Notes: a model not told the origin generated them from the letters alone. A DNA stretch of 64,000 bases from Kordia sp. (GCF_022447245.1 NZ_JAKVBC010000018.1:29434-93433); one strand, 5' to 3'; positions 17,170 through 27,174 are shown, numbered from the stretch's first letter. Numbers and translations are program-made.

Positions 17170-19974
17170 TTACAAATTTAAAAAGTAATCGTTCAGATTA
17201 ATCTCACGAGCCAAACTGATCTTTTTCCGAAGACGATAACGTTTAATTTCCACACTTCGTACTGAAATGTTGAGGAGTGGAGCAATCTCTTTTGAGGATA
17301 AATTTAATCGTAAATAGGCGCACAATCGCAGATCGTTTGCTGTTAATTGTTGATGTAACTCTTTTACCTTTTTGAAGAAATCTTTATCTGCATGATTGAA
17401 TGCTTCTTCAAAGAATTTCCAATCTTCTGCATTGTTGATGTTTTTATCGATCAAACGAATTACTGGTTTTACATTTTGCGTTTCTGTTTTTTGCTTTTGT
17501 AATTCTTGCTTGATACTGTTGAGCGTTTCATTCTTCTTAATCATGTTCATTGTCGCAATTGCCAATTCACGATTCTTAGATTCTATGTCATTCTTAAGTT
17601 GTGTATTTTTTAACTGAATGATCTCTTTCTGCGCTTCTAATTCTTTTAATGCTAGTTCACGTGTTTTCTTTTCCAATAAGCGTTCACGTTGTTTTCTGTA
17701 ATATCGCTTGTAGAATCCATTAATAGTTGTAAACAATAAAATGGTCAAAATAAGATAGATTGCAATAGCTACATTTGATAAATACCAAGGACGATTGATT
17801 AGAAACGGATATACAGCTGTATTTGCCGTTATTTGATTGTTGATACGAGCTTTTACCTTAAACTTATAGCTTCCGTGCGGTAAGTTTTCAAAAGAAACAT
17901 CGGATTTAGTGCTCCATTCGCTCCATTCATCATACAAACCTTCTAGTTGATATGAATATTCTGCAACTTCATATTTGTTGTACGCAGGAATACTATACAT
18001 AAACGCTAAATAGTTTTCGTTTGCATTAAATTCTTGTTCTTCTTCTCTTTTTAATGCTATTTTGCGAATGTTACCTGCAAGCGAAGCATTGGTAACACTG
18101 TTTATTTTAATGGTATACTCTTTGTTATGAATTTCAGCTAAATCAATAGTAATATAACCGTTTGAAGTCCCTAAGAGATAGTTTTTCCCTGTAAGATGAG
18201 AAATGTTTTCATAACCTTTCATTTCGTTGCGTAACGATTGTGGAATGGCAATGCGTTGTACTTTAAAATCTCCGTTTAATTTTTCTTTAGTTACATAATT
18301 AATATAATTATTCGTAAACGCCCATAAATAACCGACATCATCCACCACTAACCTACCCGAAGTATAATCATCATTTTCAAAGATGGAACTCAGTATGGAA
18401 TCTTTCTGAAAGTTGTGTGATACATCATCATATTTGAAAATTCCATTTTTGTTGGCTTGGTATATGTTATCATCAAATAATACCAAACTTGTATTGGCGC
18501 TTTTTTGAATGGTAGCATTCTTTGTGTATTCTGAGACTTCTTGAAGATTTTTATCTAGTGTTATTTCGTACACACCTTTGTATTCATGGTTCATCAAGAT
18601 TTTGTTTGGCGTTACCCATTCAAAATGTTTGGATGAAATATCAAAGCCTTTGATTTTATAATTTAGTTTCCATATGTCATTCTCTTTATGTAGCACATAC
18701 AATCCGTCATAATTTCCTTGAATGATTTGATCTTGTTTTCCTGGAACTGTTTTTATATCCCAAGTTCCTTGTACATTGGTAATTTTTTGTGATGTATTTC
18801 CTTTGATGAGAAAGGTTCCTGAATCATGTCCACAAAACAATTCGTTATCAATAATACGTAAACACCACACCTGCCCTTTTGTTCCGTTTATAAAACTAAA
18901 ATCGTTATCACTTTCAGTATTTTTATAAAACAAGCCTTGATTTGTTCCTAGATATACACATCCGTTGTAAATGATAGAAGAATAAATAGTTCCAATGCGT
19001 CCAGTTTGATCGGCAAAGTACTTAAAAGGCTCTTTTGTGTTGATACAATTAATTCCATTATCCAAACCAGTCCATACATTGCCATCTATATCTTCAAATA
19101 AAGAAAGTGCGGTATTGTCACCTAAACCACTGGCTTGATCAATTCGATAGTGCAATGCTCCTTCGGCAGAAATATGATAAATTCCTTTAGCAATAGTACC
19201 TAGTATGTAACTTCCATCAGATAATTGAATGCTTGTGTATATACTTTTTTCATTGTATTGTTTTTGATATGGCAATTTCATCACTGTTAATCCTTCTTCA
19301 TTATAGATAAACCAACCAGCATCACGCGTCACAATTACTTTTTGATTTCCTTTTGGGAATAATCCCACAATCCTGCTTTTTCGTAAAATAGCATTATCGC
19401 TGATCAGTTTTTTTTCACCATTTTCAATACTGTACAATCCTTCTTCAAGTACTTGAAAAAATAATTCATCTTGAATCTTATAAAGTTTCGTAATGATATT
19501 GTCTGAAATAATTACTTTTAATGAATTGTTTGTTGTATGGTAAATATAAATTCGATCCAATGATTGAAAAAGCACCCATTCATCTAGCGAAATAATTTGC
19601 CAAAACTGTTCGTCTTCTTCCATGTCAACGCTCAATTCATCTGTCAACGATGTATATTCTAAAATTCCAGCTGCATTTCGTTTCCAATACCCAAAATTCA
19701 TATAACAACCTGTATACACACGGTCACCAATTACTTTTACCGAACGCATGATGGTTTCGTTGGGCGATTTATAGAGTTTCCACTGCGCTCCATTAAATTC
19801 TAACAAGCCTTTGTTATTGGCAACATACATACACGCGTCATCTGATTGCGAGATCATCCAGTTTTGGTTGTCCGCTTTGTATATTTTAGCTGTATAGTTG
19901 ATAATTGGTGGCAATTCCTGTGCAAAGGAAAGACTAAAAAATAATACTAAGAATACATTTATTATGGTTCGCAA
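17170..19974 (-). CDS. Membrane-bound PUL regulator: periplasmic propeller, Y_Y_Y domain, TM helix, cytoplasmic LuxR-type HTH
   Basis: 934 residues. A signal peptide ends at SFAQ. About 600 residues of two-component-regulator propeller repeats follow (VWTGLDNGIN, YLGTNQGLFY). Then comes a Y_Y_Y domain (YSYQLEGLYDEWSEWS, LPHGSYKFKVKA) and one transmembrane helix at about 740-765. The cytoplasmic part is a long coiled coil and a C-terminal LuxR-type helix-turn-helix (LSSKEIAPLLNISVRSVEIKR). There is no histidine kinase or receiver domain, which separates it from hybrid two-component systems. Related proteins sit beside many flavobacterial PULs and probably sense an oligosaccharide in the periplasm and act directly on susC transcription. 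It is on the same strand, upstream of susC, with the precursor peptide gene in between. Confidence 0.88.
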   Translation of the reverse strand: MRTIINVFLVLFFSLSFAQELPPIINYTAKIYKADNQNWMISQSDDACMYVANNKGLLEFNGAQWKLYKSPNETIMRSVKVIGDRVYTGCYMNFGYWKRNAAGILEYTSLTDELSVDMEEDEQFWQIISLDEWVLFQSLDRIYIYHTTNNSLKVIISDNIITKLYKIQDELFFQVLEEGLYSIENGEKKLISDNAILRKSRIVGLFPKGNQKVIVTRDAGWFIYNEEGLTVMKLPYQKQYNEKSIYTSIQLSDGSYILGTIAKGIYHISAEGALHYRIDQASGLGDNTALSLFEDIDGNVWTGLDNGINCINTKEPFKYFADQTGRIGTIYSSIIYNGCVYLGTNQGLFYKNTESDNDFSFINGTKGQVWCLRIIDNELFCGHDSGTFLIKGNTSQKITNVQGTWDIKTVPGKQDQIIQGNYDGLYVLHKENDIWKLNYKIKGFDISSKHFEWVTPNKILMNHEYKGVYEITLDKNLQEVSEYTKNATIQKSANTSLVLFDDNIYQANKNGIFKYDDVSHNFQKDSILSSIFENDDYTSGRLVVDDVGYLWAFTNNYINYVTKEKLNGDFKVQRIAIPQSLRNEMKGYENISHLTGKNYLLGTSNGYITIDLAEIHNKEYTIKINSVTNASLAGNIRKIALKREEEQEFNANENYLAFMYSIPAYNKYEVAEYSYQLEGLYDEWSEWSTKSDVSFENLPHGSYKFKVKARINNQITANTAVYPFLINRPWYLSNVAIAIYLILTILLFTTINGFYKRYYRKQRERLLEKKTRELALKELEAQKEIIQLKNTQLKNDIESKNRELAIATMNMIKKNETLNSIKQELQKQKTETQNVKPVIRLIDKNINNAEDWKFFEEAFNHADKDFFKKVKELHQQLTANDLRLCAYLRLNLSSKEIAPLLNISVRSVEIKRYRLRKKISLAREINLNDYFLNL

Positions 19975-20187
19975 AAACTATTCGGGTTTGGGTTGTCTCG
20001 TAAAAATAAGGTTATTTTTTTGATTTAATAAAGCTTTTGCTGGCTATTTATTGTTCTTTTCTCTTTCAAAAACACTCATTTTTGAATTATTAAAATTAAA
20101 AATACCTATATGTAGTGAGTTAACGAATAATTACATTTCACTATTTTCGAACAACATTTAAAAAATAACTAACTAACCTTCTTAAAA

Positions 20188-22947
20188 ATGCACTACAAAT
20201 TTATTAATACTCTTTTGGTATTGATTTTTTCTGCCTTCATTGTATCCGATGGAGACTTAAAAATTGGTGATGAAATTTCTATTTCTAACAAGAAATATGT
20301 TTTAGAACAATGTTCCGATTGTTTTGGAAAACCTACTGAGTACAAGAAAGGGCTTTCACAATTTCAATCAGTTAATAAAAAAGAATATGCGAAACATGAT
20401 TGGGAAATTACCAAAACAAAACTCTATGTAACTGCTGGAAAAAGCATTAAAAGCGTAGCTTTTGGACTTATTGGCAAAACACCTTTTGGAAGTATTGCTA
20501 AAGATGGGCTTGAACCTTGGGTAGATTTTGCCATTGATGAAGCAGGCAATTACAAACAATCTTCATTACGATCAAAGTTGCATGCTAGCATGAGTAAAAA
20601 CATTGATCTTTATCTTCAAAAAGCACAATTAGAAAACGGTGAAGGAAATATTACATATGCACAGGTTGCAGGCGGATTTAAAGAATTCATTAACAATGGA
20701 GGGATTAGAAATGAAGACTATATTGTACTTGGTAAAAAAGTAGACGATTTTTTACTGGAGTATGTAAAAAACAATGAAATAAAGATTAAAAAATCGATAG
20801 AAGAATTTCAGCAAAAAATCTCTGATGCTCGTCAAGAAGGTGAAGCACAAGTAGAAGCACTAAAAAATAGTTTGAACAATAAGATTGAAGCAAGCGCAAA
20901 TGAACTCAAAAGTAACATCAATGCTGTAAACAAGTTAGCTCTTGAAAACATGAAAGCTACACAAGAGATTGGGGAATCCCTAAAGAAGTTTGAAACTGAA
21001 GTTGCGGAAAAATTTGACATAGTCAATAAAGATATTGGAGAAATGCAGCAAGAGATCAAATCCAATACAGCGCGTATCAAAACCAATGAAGCCTACATAA
21101 AGAATAATGCACAAAACATTGAAGAAGTTCAAAAACGCACACATGAAAACCGACAACTAATTACTCAGAATGCGTATAAAATTGATGTAATTTCAGGCGT
21201 GTTATATGAAAATGCCAATACTGACGGAAAACTTAAATTACTCAAAGTAACCAAGTTTCATGATGATCCTGTAAAAAACAAAGAAATCATAGAAACAGAA
21301 CGAAGCAGACTCAACAATATTCAATCTGTAGAAAAAATACAGAGAGGTATGAGTTATGCTAAAGAGATGACTACACTTGCTGTTCATCTAGGATTGAGTC
21401 CTAAAGATGCTGAAAATATTAACAAAGCCATAGAAATCTCAGATGTTATCTTACAAGGTACCATGGCATATTTTACATCAAATCCACTACAGGGTTTGCA
21501 AGCTGTAAATGGTGCATTGGGAATTTTATCTGGAAAAAGCGGACAGGCAGATCCTCAGTTTGAAGCTATCATGGGAAAACTGAATGAAATTAGCAATCAA
21601 TTGGTTGAAATTGACAAAAAAATTGTTGCATTAGATGAAAAAATTGTCAAACTCTATAATCTCAATATTGAATTGCATAAAGAGACCATCAACCGTTTCA
21701 ATCAATTGGATTATAAATTAGATATCTTATCAGATCAAGTAGATTATATCATACAAATCATCACTTCAAGTTGTGAACAAGTAATTGATGCAAAAGATTA
21801 TGAATTGTTGTGGAATGGAATCAATAATGCTACAAGCATTCAAGATTTACGAGATCAGCATGACTTCTTCCCTATTCTAAAAAAAGTATTGTTATGTATA
21901 GAATCGAATTTAGAAATAAGTAATGTAGATGCACGTACATTTTTACATTTCAATAAAGTAGACTTAAATAACAAGTGGGAATCCCAAATTTTATCGCCAC
22001 TCCTAACTTTATTAAAGAATCATTACAATTCTGAGGAACGTAGAGAAATTTTTGCAGATGCTATTGGTTTCAGCCCTTTAAAAACCAATACTTTTTCTAA
22101 TGTTTATAGTGAAGTAAGGCAAAAGAAAAATACAAATAGCATTGACAATATAACCTCGGTTACTGTAAAAGATATGAACAGGTTATTGCATCCTAAAAGT
22201 GTTGTGCAGCTAAATTATTACTTAAACCTTTTAGAACCCTATTTTTATTACGGAAACCACAGTAAAAACTATTACCCTTTTGAAAATGAACGAATTCAAA
22301 ACTTTCCCGCTGCTTATTATAAAGCAAGAAATCAAGTATTGGAAATTTGGTATCGTACACTATTAAAAGACTGTCAAATTGCAATTGCTCAACAAAACAT
22401 GCTTTCTGGTGCACCGTTAATTAGTAAATTTCACAATGAAATTTCCAATCCTAATGTGACTCCTGAAAGTGAAATGATTTACCGTTTGTTAAACTCTGAA
22501 AATTTATACTTACAAACTAATGTTGCTACCAATATTTTACACACCGAATTGGCAGGAAATAGTGTGCTACTAAAAAAATTACAAAGTTCTTTTCTAAGTT
22601 CTTATGCTGATGCTACAGCAACGATTCAAAGTCTGAATGAGTTTATCAATGGTACATATTATAAACTTGCTGTAGTAGGAAGTGAAGAAAAAGGGTTTTC
22701 AACCATGTTAAAGATTACCACAAAAAACATTCCTGGATATGAAAACTTACCTACTGAAATTTATTTACCCATTCAGACGATAGATATCATTATGGAAAAT
22801 AAAATGATGTACCCAAAAGTTTTGGACGAATTACACACTACCAAAACCAAAGTAATTGAAAAAATTATTGAATATGACATTATGGAGAAGGCTTCTAAAG
22901 AAGAATATAACGAATTAAAAACTTTATTAAATACACAAATACTATGA
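20188..22947 (+). CDS. Exported coiled-coil protein of unknown function, first gene of a three-gene operon
   Basis: 919 residues with an N-terminal hydrophobic signal (LLVLIFSAFIVS). Residues about 30-190 are globular with a CSDC pair. Residues about 195-345 are a long coiled coil with regular I/L/K/E heptads. A moderately hydrophobic, Gly-containing stretch follows at about 425-460 (ILQGTMAYFTSNPLQG). A second coiled coil runs from about 470 to 535. The last 380 residues are helical without motifs known to me. Two long helices around a hydrophobic hairpin recall alpha-helical pore-forming proteins or a fibre stalk, but this is only a resemblance. Its stop overlaps the ATG of the next gene (ATGA), so the two are translationally coupled. 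I do not recognise the family. Confidence 0.8.
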   Translation: MHYKFINTLLVLIFSAFIVSDGDLKIGDEISISNKKYVLEQCSDCFGKPTEYKKGLSQFQSVNKKEYAKHDWEITKTKLYVTAGKSIKSVAFGLIGKTPFGSIAKDGLEPWVDFAIDEAGNYKQSSLRSKLHASMSKNIDLYLQKAQLENGEGNITYAQVAGGFKEFINNGGIRNEDYIVLGKKVDDFLLEYVKNNEIKIKKSIEEFQQKISDARQEGEAQVEALKNSLNNKIEASANELKSNINAVNKLALENMKATQEIGESLKKFETEVAEKFDIVNKDIGEMQQEIKSNTARIKTNEAYIKNNAQNIEEVQKRTHENRQLITQNAYKIDVISGVLYENANTDGKLKLLKVTKFHDDPVKNKEIIETERSRLNNIQSVEKIQRGMSYAKEMTTLAVHLGLSPKDAENINKAIEISDVILQGTMAYFTSNPLQGLQAVNGALGILSGKSGQADPQFEAIMGKLNEISNQLVEIDKKIVALDEKIVKLYNLNIELHKETINRFNQLDYKLDILSDQVDYIIQIITSSCEQVIDAKDYELLWNGINNATSIQDLRDQHDFFPILKKVLLCIESNLEISNVDARTFLHFNKVDLNNKWESQILSPLLTLLKNHYNSEERREIFADAIGFSPLKTNTFSNVYSEVRQKKNTNSIDNITSVTVKDMNRLLHPKSVVQLNYYLNLLEPYFYYGNHSKNYYPFENERIQNFPAAYYKARNQVLEIWYRTLLKDCQIAIAQQNMLSGAPLISKFHNEISNPNVTPESEMIYRLLNSENLYLQTNVATNILHTELAGNSVLLKKLQSSFLSSYADATATIQSLNEFINGTYYKLAVVGSEEKGFSTMLKITTKNIPGYENLPTEIYLPIQTIDIIMENKMMYPKVLDELHTTKTKVIEKIIEYDIMEKASKEEYNELKTLLNTQIL

Positions 22948-23516
22948 AATCGTCCAAAATTTTTAGTGTAGCATTCATGTTGTTTATTAGCACATTCATG
23001 TTCATGAGTTTACGAACACCACAAAATAATAATTCGCATATTGGAGATGTAAAATACTCCATTTTACCAGCAGATTTATTTAATGAAACACAAGAAGGAA
23101 AGTGGGTTTTGTTAGATGGGAAACCACTTTCTAATCTTTCAGAATTATATGAGTTTTTAGATGGAAAAATGCGGTTGGACATTTTAAAAAAAGAAGGCGA
23201 TTTTTATCTACTACCAGATGTCAGAGGACGTTTTGTACGAAGTATGAATGTGAACGGACAAGGAGATGATCCGGATACAAAAAGAAAAGTTGGGAGTTAC
23301 CAACAAGATATGTTTCAAACCCATACGCACGCTTTAGGTGTTGGCGTTTCTGACAAACAAGCAGCATCACAGTTAGATCGACCTCGATTTGCTGATTTTG
23401 CTCAAAAATTTCAACGTGCTCCATTTCAAACGAAAGGAGCCATTAATGGCCATGCTGGGGAGGAAACCAGACCAAAAAACATCGCATTATATACATATAT
23501 TAAAATAGCTAACTAA
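22944..23516 (+). CDS. Exported phage tail-collar-like protein, copy 1
   Basis: 190 residues with a signal peptide (about residues 1-25). The body has features of phage tail-collar or tail-fibre knob proteins: GKWVLLDGKPL near residue 50, LPDVRGRFVRSMN, GQGDDPDTKR, VGSYQQD, a THTHAL histidine pair and a closing RPKNIALYTYIK. In tail-fibre proteins of this type the H-x-H motif binds metal in the receptor-binding tip. Here the protein carries its own secretion signal and no phage gene is near. It starts inside the stop of the 919-residue gene. The next gene is a paralogue with the same motifs in the same order. Function is unknown; a surface or secreted binding head is a reasonable guess. Confidence 0.82.
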   Translation: MKSSKIFSVAFMLFISTFMFMSLRTPQNNNSHIGDVKYSILPADLFNETQEGKWVLLDGKPLSNLSELYEFLDGKMRLDILKKEGDFYLLPDVRGRFVRSMNVNGQGDDPDTKRKVGSYQQDMFQTHTHALGVGVSDKQAASQLDRPRFADFAQKFQRAPFQTKGAINGHAGEETRPKNIALYTYIKIAN

Positions 23517-23526
23517 TCTTTATATT

Positions 23527-24090
23527 ATGAAAATTAAAACAACTCACTTTCTCTCGCTGACAGTAATTATTTTTTTAATCATGGGATTTTCAAGAAATCA
23601 GACGGAAGATTATCATCAAATTGGAGACATCAAATATTCCCTTCTACCACCAAATACATTTGCAAAAACTCAAAAAGGCAGTTGGGCATTGTTAGATGGA
23701 AAACCCATTGCAGAAGATCAAAAATTATACACACTATTAGAACAAGATTTTTTGCTTGATATTTTCAAAGATGGAAATGGTATTGTAAAACTACCTGATG
23801 CTAGAGGCAGCTTTATACGAAGTATGAATATCAATGGACAAGGAAATGATCCGGATACAAAAAGAAATGTGGGAAGTTATCAACCTGACGCTCTAAAGAC
23901 CCATAAACACGCATTACAAAATACCATATATAAACATGGACGCTCGTTTAAAGGAGATAATGCTAAAGATCATGCTCTAAAGCATGCATATGGAAGTGTT
24001 TGGGCTTCAGTAACCAAAAATACAGGTGGTGCAGCCGAGTCAAGACCTAAAAACATAGCCTTATATTGCTATGTAAAGGTCTCAAATTAA
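23527..24090 (+). CDS. Exported phage tail-collar-like protein, copy 2
   Basis: 187 residues, 10 bp after copy 1 and clearly a paralogue. It has the same signal peptide layout and the shared segments IGDIKYS, WALLDGKPI, LPDARGSFIRSMN, GQGNDPDTKR, VGSYQPD, THKHAL and RPKNIALYCYVK. The copies differ mostly in the variable stretch between the histidine motif and the C-terminal RPKNIALY, which in tail-fibre proteins is the part that meets the target. This suggests duplication followed by divergence of the binding loop. The gene is the last of the operon and a strong hairpin terminator follows 6 bp later. Biological role is unknown. Confidence 0.82.
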   Translation: MKIKTTHFLSLTVIIFLIMGFSRNQTEDYHQIGDIKYSLLPPNTFAKTQKGSWALLDGKPIAEDQKLYTLLEQDFLLDIFKDGNGIVKLPDARGSFIRSMNINGQGNDPDTKRNVGSYQPDALKTHKHALQNTIYKHGRSFKGDNAKDHALKHAYGSVWASVTKNTGGAAESRPKNIALYCYVKVSN

Positions 24091-24096
24091 ATACTA

Positions 24097-24129
24097 AAAA
24101 AGCTAGTTTTTTGATGAAACGAGCTTTTT
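24097..24129. terminator. Bidirectional rho-independent terminator between convergent genes
   Basis: Arms AAAAAGCTAGTTT (24097-24109) and AAACGAGCTTTTT (24117-24129) pair over 13 positions with one mismatch around a 7-nt loop. There is an A run on the left and a T run on the right, so it can stop both the collar operon from the left and the decarboxylase gene from the right. Confidence 0.85.
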
Positions 24130-24151
24130 ATTAGAAATCTTTTTGATGGTA

Positions 24152-25582
24152 CTATAAAGTAGCTGCAATTATCTCACAGCAATCTAATGTTTCTTGTACA
24201 TGCTGTAAGGTTGTTCTGGGATTTATCAAACACATTCGTAGTACTACTTGTCCTTGCAATACTGTTGTTACTAACAAAGCTTCACCTGAACTGATTACTT
24301 GTTTTGATATTTCCTGATTCAATGCATCTAATTCTTTCTCTGAGAAGTTTTTCCCGATAGGATTATATCTAAAATTAATAACGGCCAGCGTTGCCGGTGA
24401 TATTACTTCCCAATATGTACTTTTACGCAATATACCTTCTACATTTTCTGCAAGTTCTATATTGCACTGTACCGCAGCTTTAAAAGAGTTTAATCCAAAT
24501 GTTTTAACAGACATGTAAAATTTTAAAGCCCTAAAACGACGTGTTAACTGAATTCCGTGATCATAAAAATTAATTTCAGATTCATTTCCTTCTACATCTC
24601 TTAAGTATTCTGGTTTCTCTGTAAAAGTCTGACTTAACCATTTGTGATTTTTTACTAACAAACAACCCATCTCATACGGTTGATAAAACCATTTGTGCGG
24701 ATCTACCGTTAGAGAATCTGCTTTTTCAATTCCTTTTAATAATTCCTTTCCATGTGTTCCTAAAATTGCTGCACCACCATACGCACCATCTACATGCATC
24801 CACATATCTTCTGTTTTACAGATAGCAGCAATTGTATCTAAAGGATCAACAGTTCCTGTATTTGTCGTTCCAGCAGAAGCAATAATACAAAACGGTTGCA
24901 AGCCTTCTAATCGATCTTTTGCAATCGCGTTTTTTAATTTATTTACTCCCATTTTAAACTCAATGTCGGTTGGTATAATTCGAATTTGTTCTTTTTTAAA
25001 TCCTAATACTCGAATTGCTTTTATGTTTGAGGAATGTGCCTGATCAGACAAATAAATGACTGCTTTTGAAAAATCGTCTCCACATTTTACCCTTCTAGCT
25101 GTCACCAATGCTGTTAGGTTTGCCATAGAACCGCCACTTGTAAACAATCCGCCTCCTTCTTTGGTTGGAAACCCGAACATTTCCACTAACCAACCTATCG
25201 TTATAATCTCCAATTCTGCGGCTGCAGGAGAAGCTGCCCAACCACCAGAAAATATATTAAATCCTGTTGCCAATGTATCAGCCATAGTGCTGATATAATT
25301 GCTTGGTCCAGGTACAAATGAATATGATTTTGGATGCGAAACAATGGTACTATTTGGCATTATTTTTTCCATAACATCATTGAGTACAACTTGTGCTTCA
25401 GTAGCTTCCAAAGGAACATCTTCTAATAACAAAGTTTCCATATCCTTTCGAGAAGCCATTGCTACTGGATTTTTTTCTTCTTGTGTATCAAAATGCGCTA
25501 CAATATGATCTATAATTTGATATCCGTATTCCCGCATTTCCTCTTTTGACAAGCTTAATGTCGCGTTGATTACGTTCTCCAT
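24152..25582 (-). CDS. PLP-dependent group II amino acid decarboxylase
   Basis: 476 residues, the normal length for aromatic-L-amino-acid/diaminobutyrate-type decarboxylases (fold type I). Cofactor residues are present: His183 in QAHSS, which stacks on the PLP ring; Asp265 in HVDGAYG; and Lys297 in VDPHKWF, which forms the Schiff base. The N-terminus (GYQIIDHIVAHF) and the segment SYSFVPGPSNY fit the substrate end of the family. It would decarboxylate an amino acid such as tyrosine, tryptophan, DOPA, glutamate or diaminobutyrate to the amine. The substrate cannot be read from sequence. It is a single gene, convergent with the collar operon, and has its own upstream -7-like element. Confidence 0.9.
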   Translation of the reverse strand: MENVINATLSLSKEEMREYGYQIIDHIVAHFDTQEEKNPVAMASRKDMETLLLEDVPLEATEAQVVLNDVMEKIMPNSTIVSHPKSYSFVPGPSNYISTMADTLATGFNIFSGGWAASPAAAELEIITIGWLVEMFGFPTKEGGGLFTSGGSMANLTALVTARRVKCGDDFSKAVIYLSDQAHSSNIKAIRVLGFKKEQIRIIPTDIEFKMGVNKLKNAIAKDRLEGLQPFCIIASAGTTNTGTVDPLDTIAAICKTEDMWMHVDGAYGGAAILGTHGKELLKGIEKADSLTVDPHKWFYQPYEMGCLLVKNHKWLSQTFTEKPEYLRDVEGNESEINFYDHGIQLTRRFRALKFYMSVKTFGLNSFKAAVQCNIELAENVEGILRKSTYWEVISPATLAVINFRYNPIGKNFSEKELDALNQEISKQVISSGEALLVTTVLQGQVVLRMCLINPRTTLQHVQETLDCCEIIAATL

Positions 25583-25616
25583 TTTTTGTAAATTTTTCTT
25601 TATTTGAATTCTTCTG

Positions 25617-25624
25617 CAAAAGTA
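25617..25624 (-). promoter_or_regulatory. Candidate flavobacterial -7 element for the decarboxylase gene
   Basis: Read on the minus strand this is TACTTTTG, matching TAnnTTTG, 35 bp ahead of the start codon. I found no matching TTG at the expected 17-23 bp, so only half of the promoter is supported. Confidence 0.4.
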
Positions 25625-25820
25625 CTCAAAAGAAGTAGCTTTTCACTGGTATAATACCTAATAACTTGCCTTTTTACCGATATAAAACAAATTGGTTAAA
25701 AACTGTGTATTTATTGTATCATTTAAAAAAATCTAAATACAAAAAATAGTATACTGCAGAAATGGAAGCAACTATAAAATTCAAGCTTGTTTTGAGGAGT
25801 CTTTGTTGAATTTGATTCAG

Positions 25821-25828
25821 TATCTTTG
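25821..25828 (+). promoter_or_regulatory. Candidate -7 element for the MscS-family gene
   Basis: TATCTTTG matches TAnnTTTG and lies 18 bp before the start codon. A TTTG at 25802-25805 is 15 bp upstream, slightly closer than the usual 17-23 bp spacing. Confidence 0.45.
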
Positions 25829-25846
25829 TTGTAAATACTATTATTC

Positions 25847-27100
25847 ATGAATCTACAAGAATTATTTCATACCGTATATGATTATCTAAAATTCAAAAAG
25901 TTTAGTGAAGAAACTGCCATATATTTAAATTTAATTGTTGGTATTTTAGCCATTAGCATTCTTGCTTTTATCATTGATTATATTACGCGTCGCTTGTTTA
26001 TTGCCTTAGCATATCGTTTGGCACCACGAACAAAGAATAATTTTGATGATTTTCTGGTTAAGAATAAAACACCACAAAATTTAGCGCATTTAATCCCTGT
26101 ATTTTTAATTGAACAAGCGACTCCTTATTTATTTCAAGATTTTCCCGATTTTCAACATAGCTTTTTAGTAGCGATTGATATTTTCTTAGTGATTTTAATC
26201 ATTAAGGTGATTAGAAGCATTTTAAATTCGCTTCGAGATTACTTAAAAACGTTGAATTCTTTTAAAGACAAACCAATTGACAGTTATATTCAAGTCTTCA
26301 TGATTTTTGTGTGGACTGTGGGAATTATTTTAAGTTTTTCTATCCTTACGGGAAAATCCATTATTGCATTTGTTACTACTTTAGGAGCGCTTTCTGCGGT
26401 AATTTTGTTGATTTTTAGAGATACGATTCTCGGTTTTGTAGCCAGTATTCAAGTTGCTGTAAACGATATGGTTCGTATTGGTGATTGGATTACGATTGAA
26501 AAATACGGTGCCGATGGTGATGTTGTAGAAATCAATTTGGCTACTGTAAAAGTGCAGAATTTTGATAAAACCATTAGTACCATTCCCACCTACGCATTAA
26601 TCTCTGATTCGTTTAAAAACTGGCGTGGGATGAGTGAATCTGGAGGAAGGCGCATTAAACGTTCTATTATTATAAAAGCACAAAGCATTCATTACATCAC
26701 GGACGAAGAAGTAAAATCTTTAGAGAAAATACAATTGATTTCTAATTACATGAAAGGTCGCCAAGAAGAAATTGCACGGTATAATGTTGATCGTAATATT
26801 GATAAATCTTTGCTTATCATCGGACGAAATATGACCAATATCGGTGTATTCCGAAAGTATGTGGAATGTTATTTAAACGAGCACCCTGCCATTAACAAAG
26901 ATATGACGATTATGAGTCGTCAATTGGCGCAAACACCACAAGGAATTCCTTTAGAGATATATGCGTTTAGCACAGATAAAGTCTGGAAAAACTATGAATA
27001 TATCATGGGCGATATCTTTGATCATTTGTTGGCAGCGCTTCCCTACTTCAATTTGGAGATATATGAATTGAGTGTGGATGATTCGATACGTTCGTCTTAG
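25847..27100 (+). CDS. MscS-family mechanosensitive channel, YbdG-like
   Basis: 417 residues. Four or five hydrophobic helices lie in the first 205 residues, followed by the MscS pore-lining and beta-domain region: IAFVTTLGALSAVILLIFRD, then VRIGDWITIEKYGADGDV. That sequence and the long soluble C-terminal domain (IPTYALISDSFKNWRGM, GGRRIKRSI) are typical of the YbdG/miniconductance branch. The protein should sit in the inner membrane and release solutes on osmotic down-shock. It stands alone, followed by a 314-bp spacer. Confidence 0.92.
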   Translation: MNLQELFHTVYDYLKFKKFSEETAIYLNLIVGILAISILAFIIDYITRRLFIALAYRLAPRTKNNFDDFLVKNKTPQNLAHLIPVFLIEQATPYLFQDFPDFQHSFLVAIDIFLVILIIKVIRSILNSLRDYLKTLNSFKDKPIDSYIQVFMIFVWTVGIILSFSILTGKSIIAFVTTLGALSAVILLIFRDTILGFVASIQVAVNDMVRIGDWITIEKYGADGDVVEINLATVKVQNFDKTISTIPTYALISDSFKNWRGMSESGGRRIKRSIIIKAQSIHYITDEEVKSLEKIQLISNYMKGRQEEIARYNVDRNIDKSLLIIGRNMTNIGVFRKYVECYLNEHPAINKDMTIMSRQLAQTPQGIPLEIYAFSTDKVWKNYEYIMGDIFDHLLAALPYFNLEIYELSVDDSIRSS

Positions 27101-27142
27101 GTATTTAGTGTTAGAAAGATCCGTTCAAAGTTTATTTTCATT

Positions 27143-27174
27143 GTCATTAAGAGAGAATATGACGAAGTAATCTG
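27143..27174 (+). repeat. Dispersed intergenic repeat copy (GTCATTA...GACGAAGTAATCTG)
   Basis: The segment begins GTCATTAAGAG and ends GACGAAGTAATCTG. The same two ends, with a variable middle, recur at 28952-28984 (opposite strand) and at 60816-60851, always between genes. The family resembles the short intergenic repeats common in Flavobacteriaceae. Confidence 0.65.

Noticed and set aside
20188..24090. Prophage remnant explanation for the tail-collar-like genes
   Set aside because: All three proteins have secretion signals, and no integrase, terminase, capsid, baseplate or lysis gene is near.
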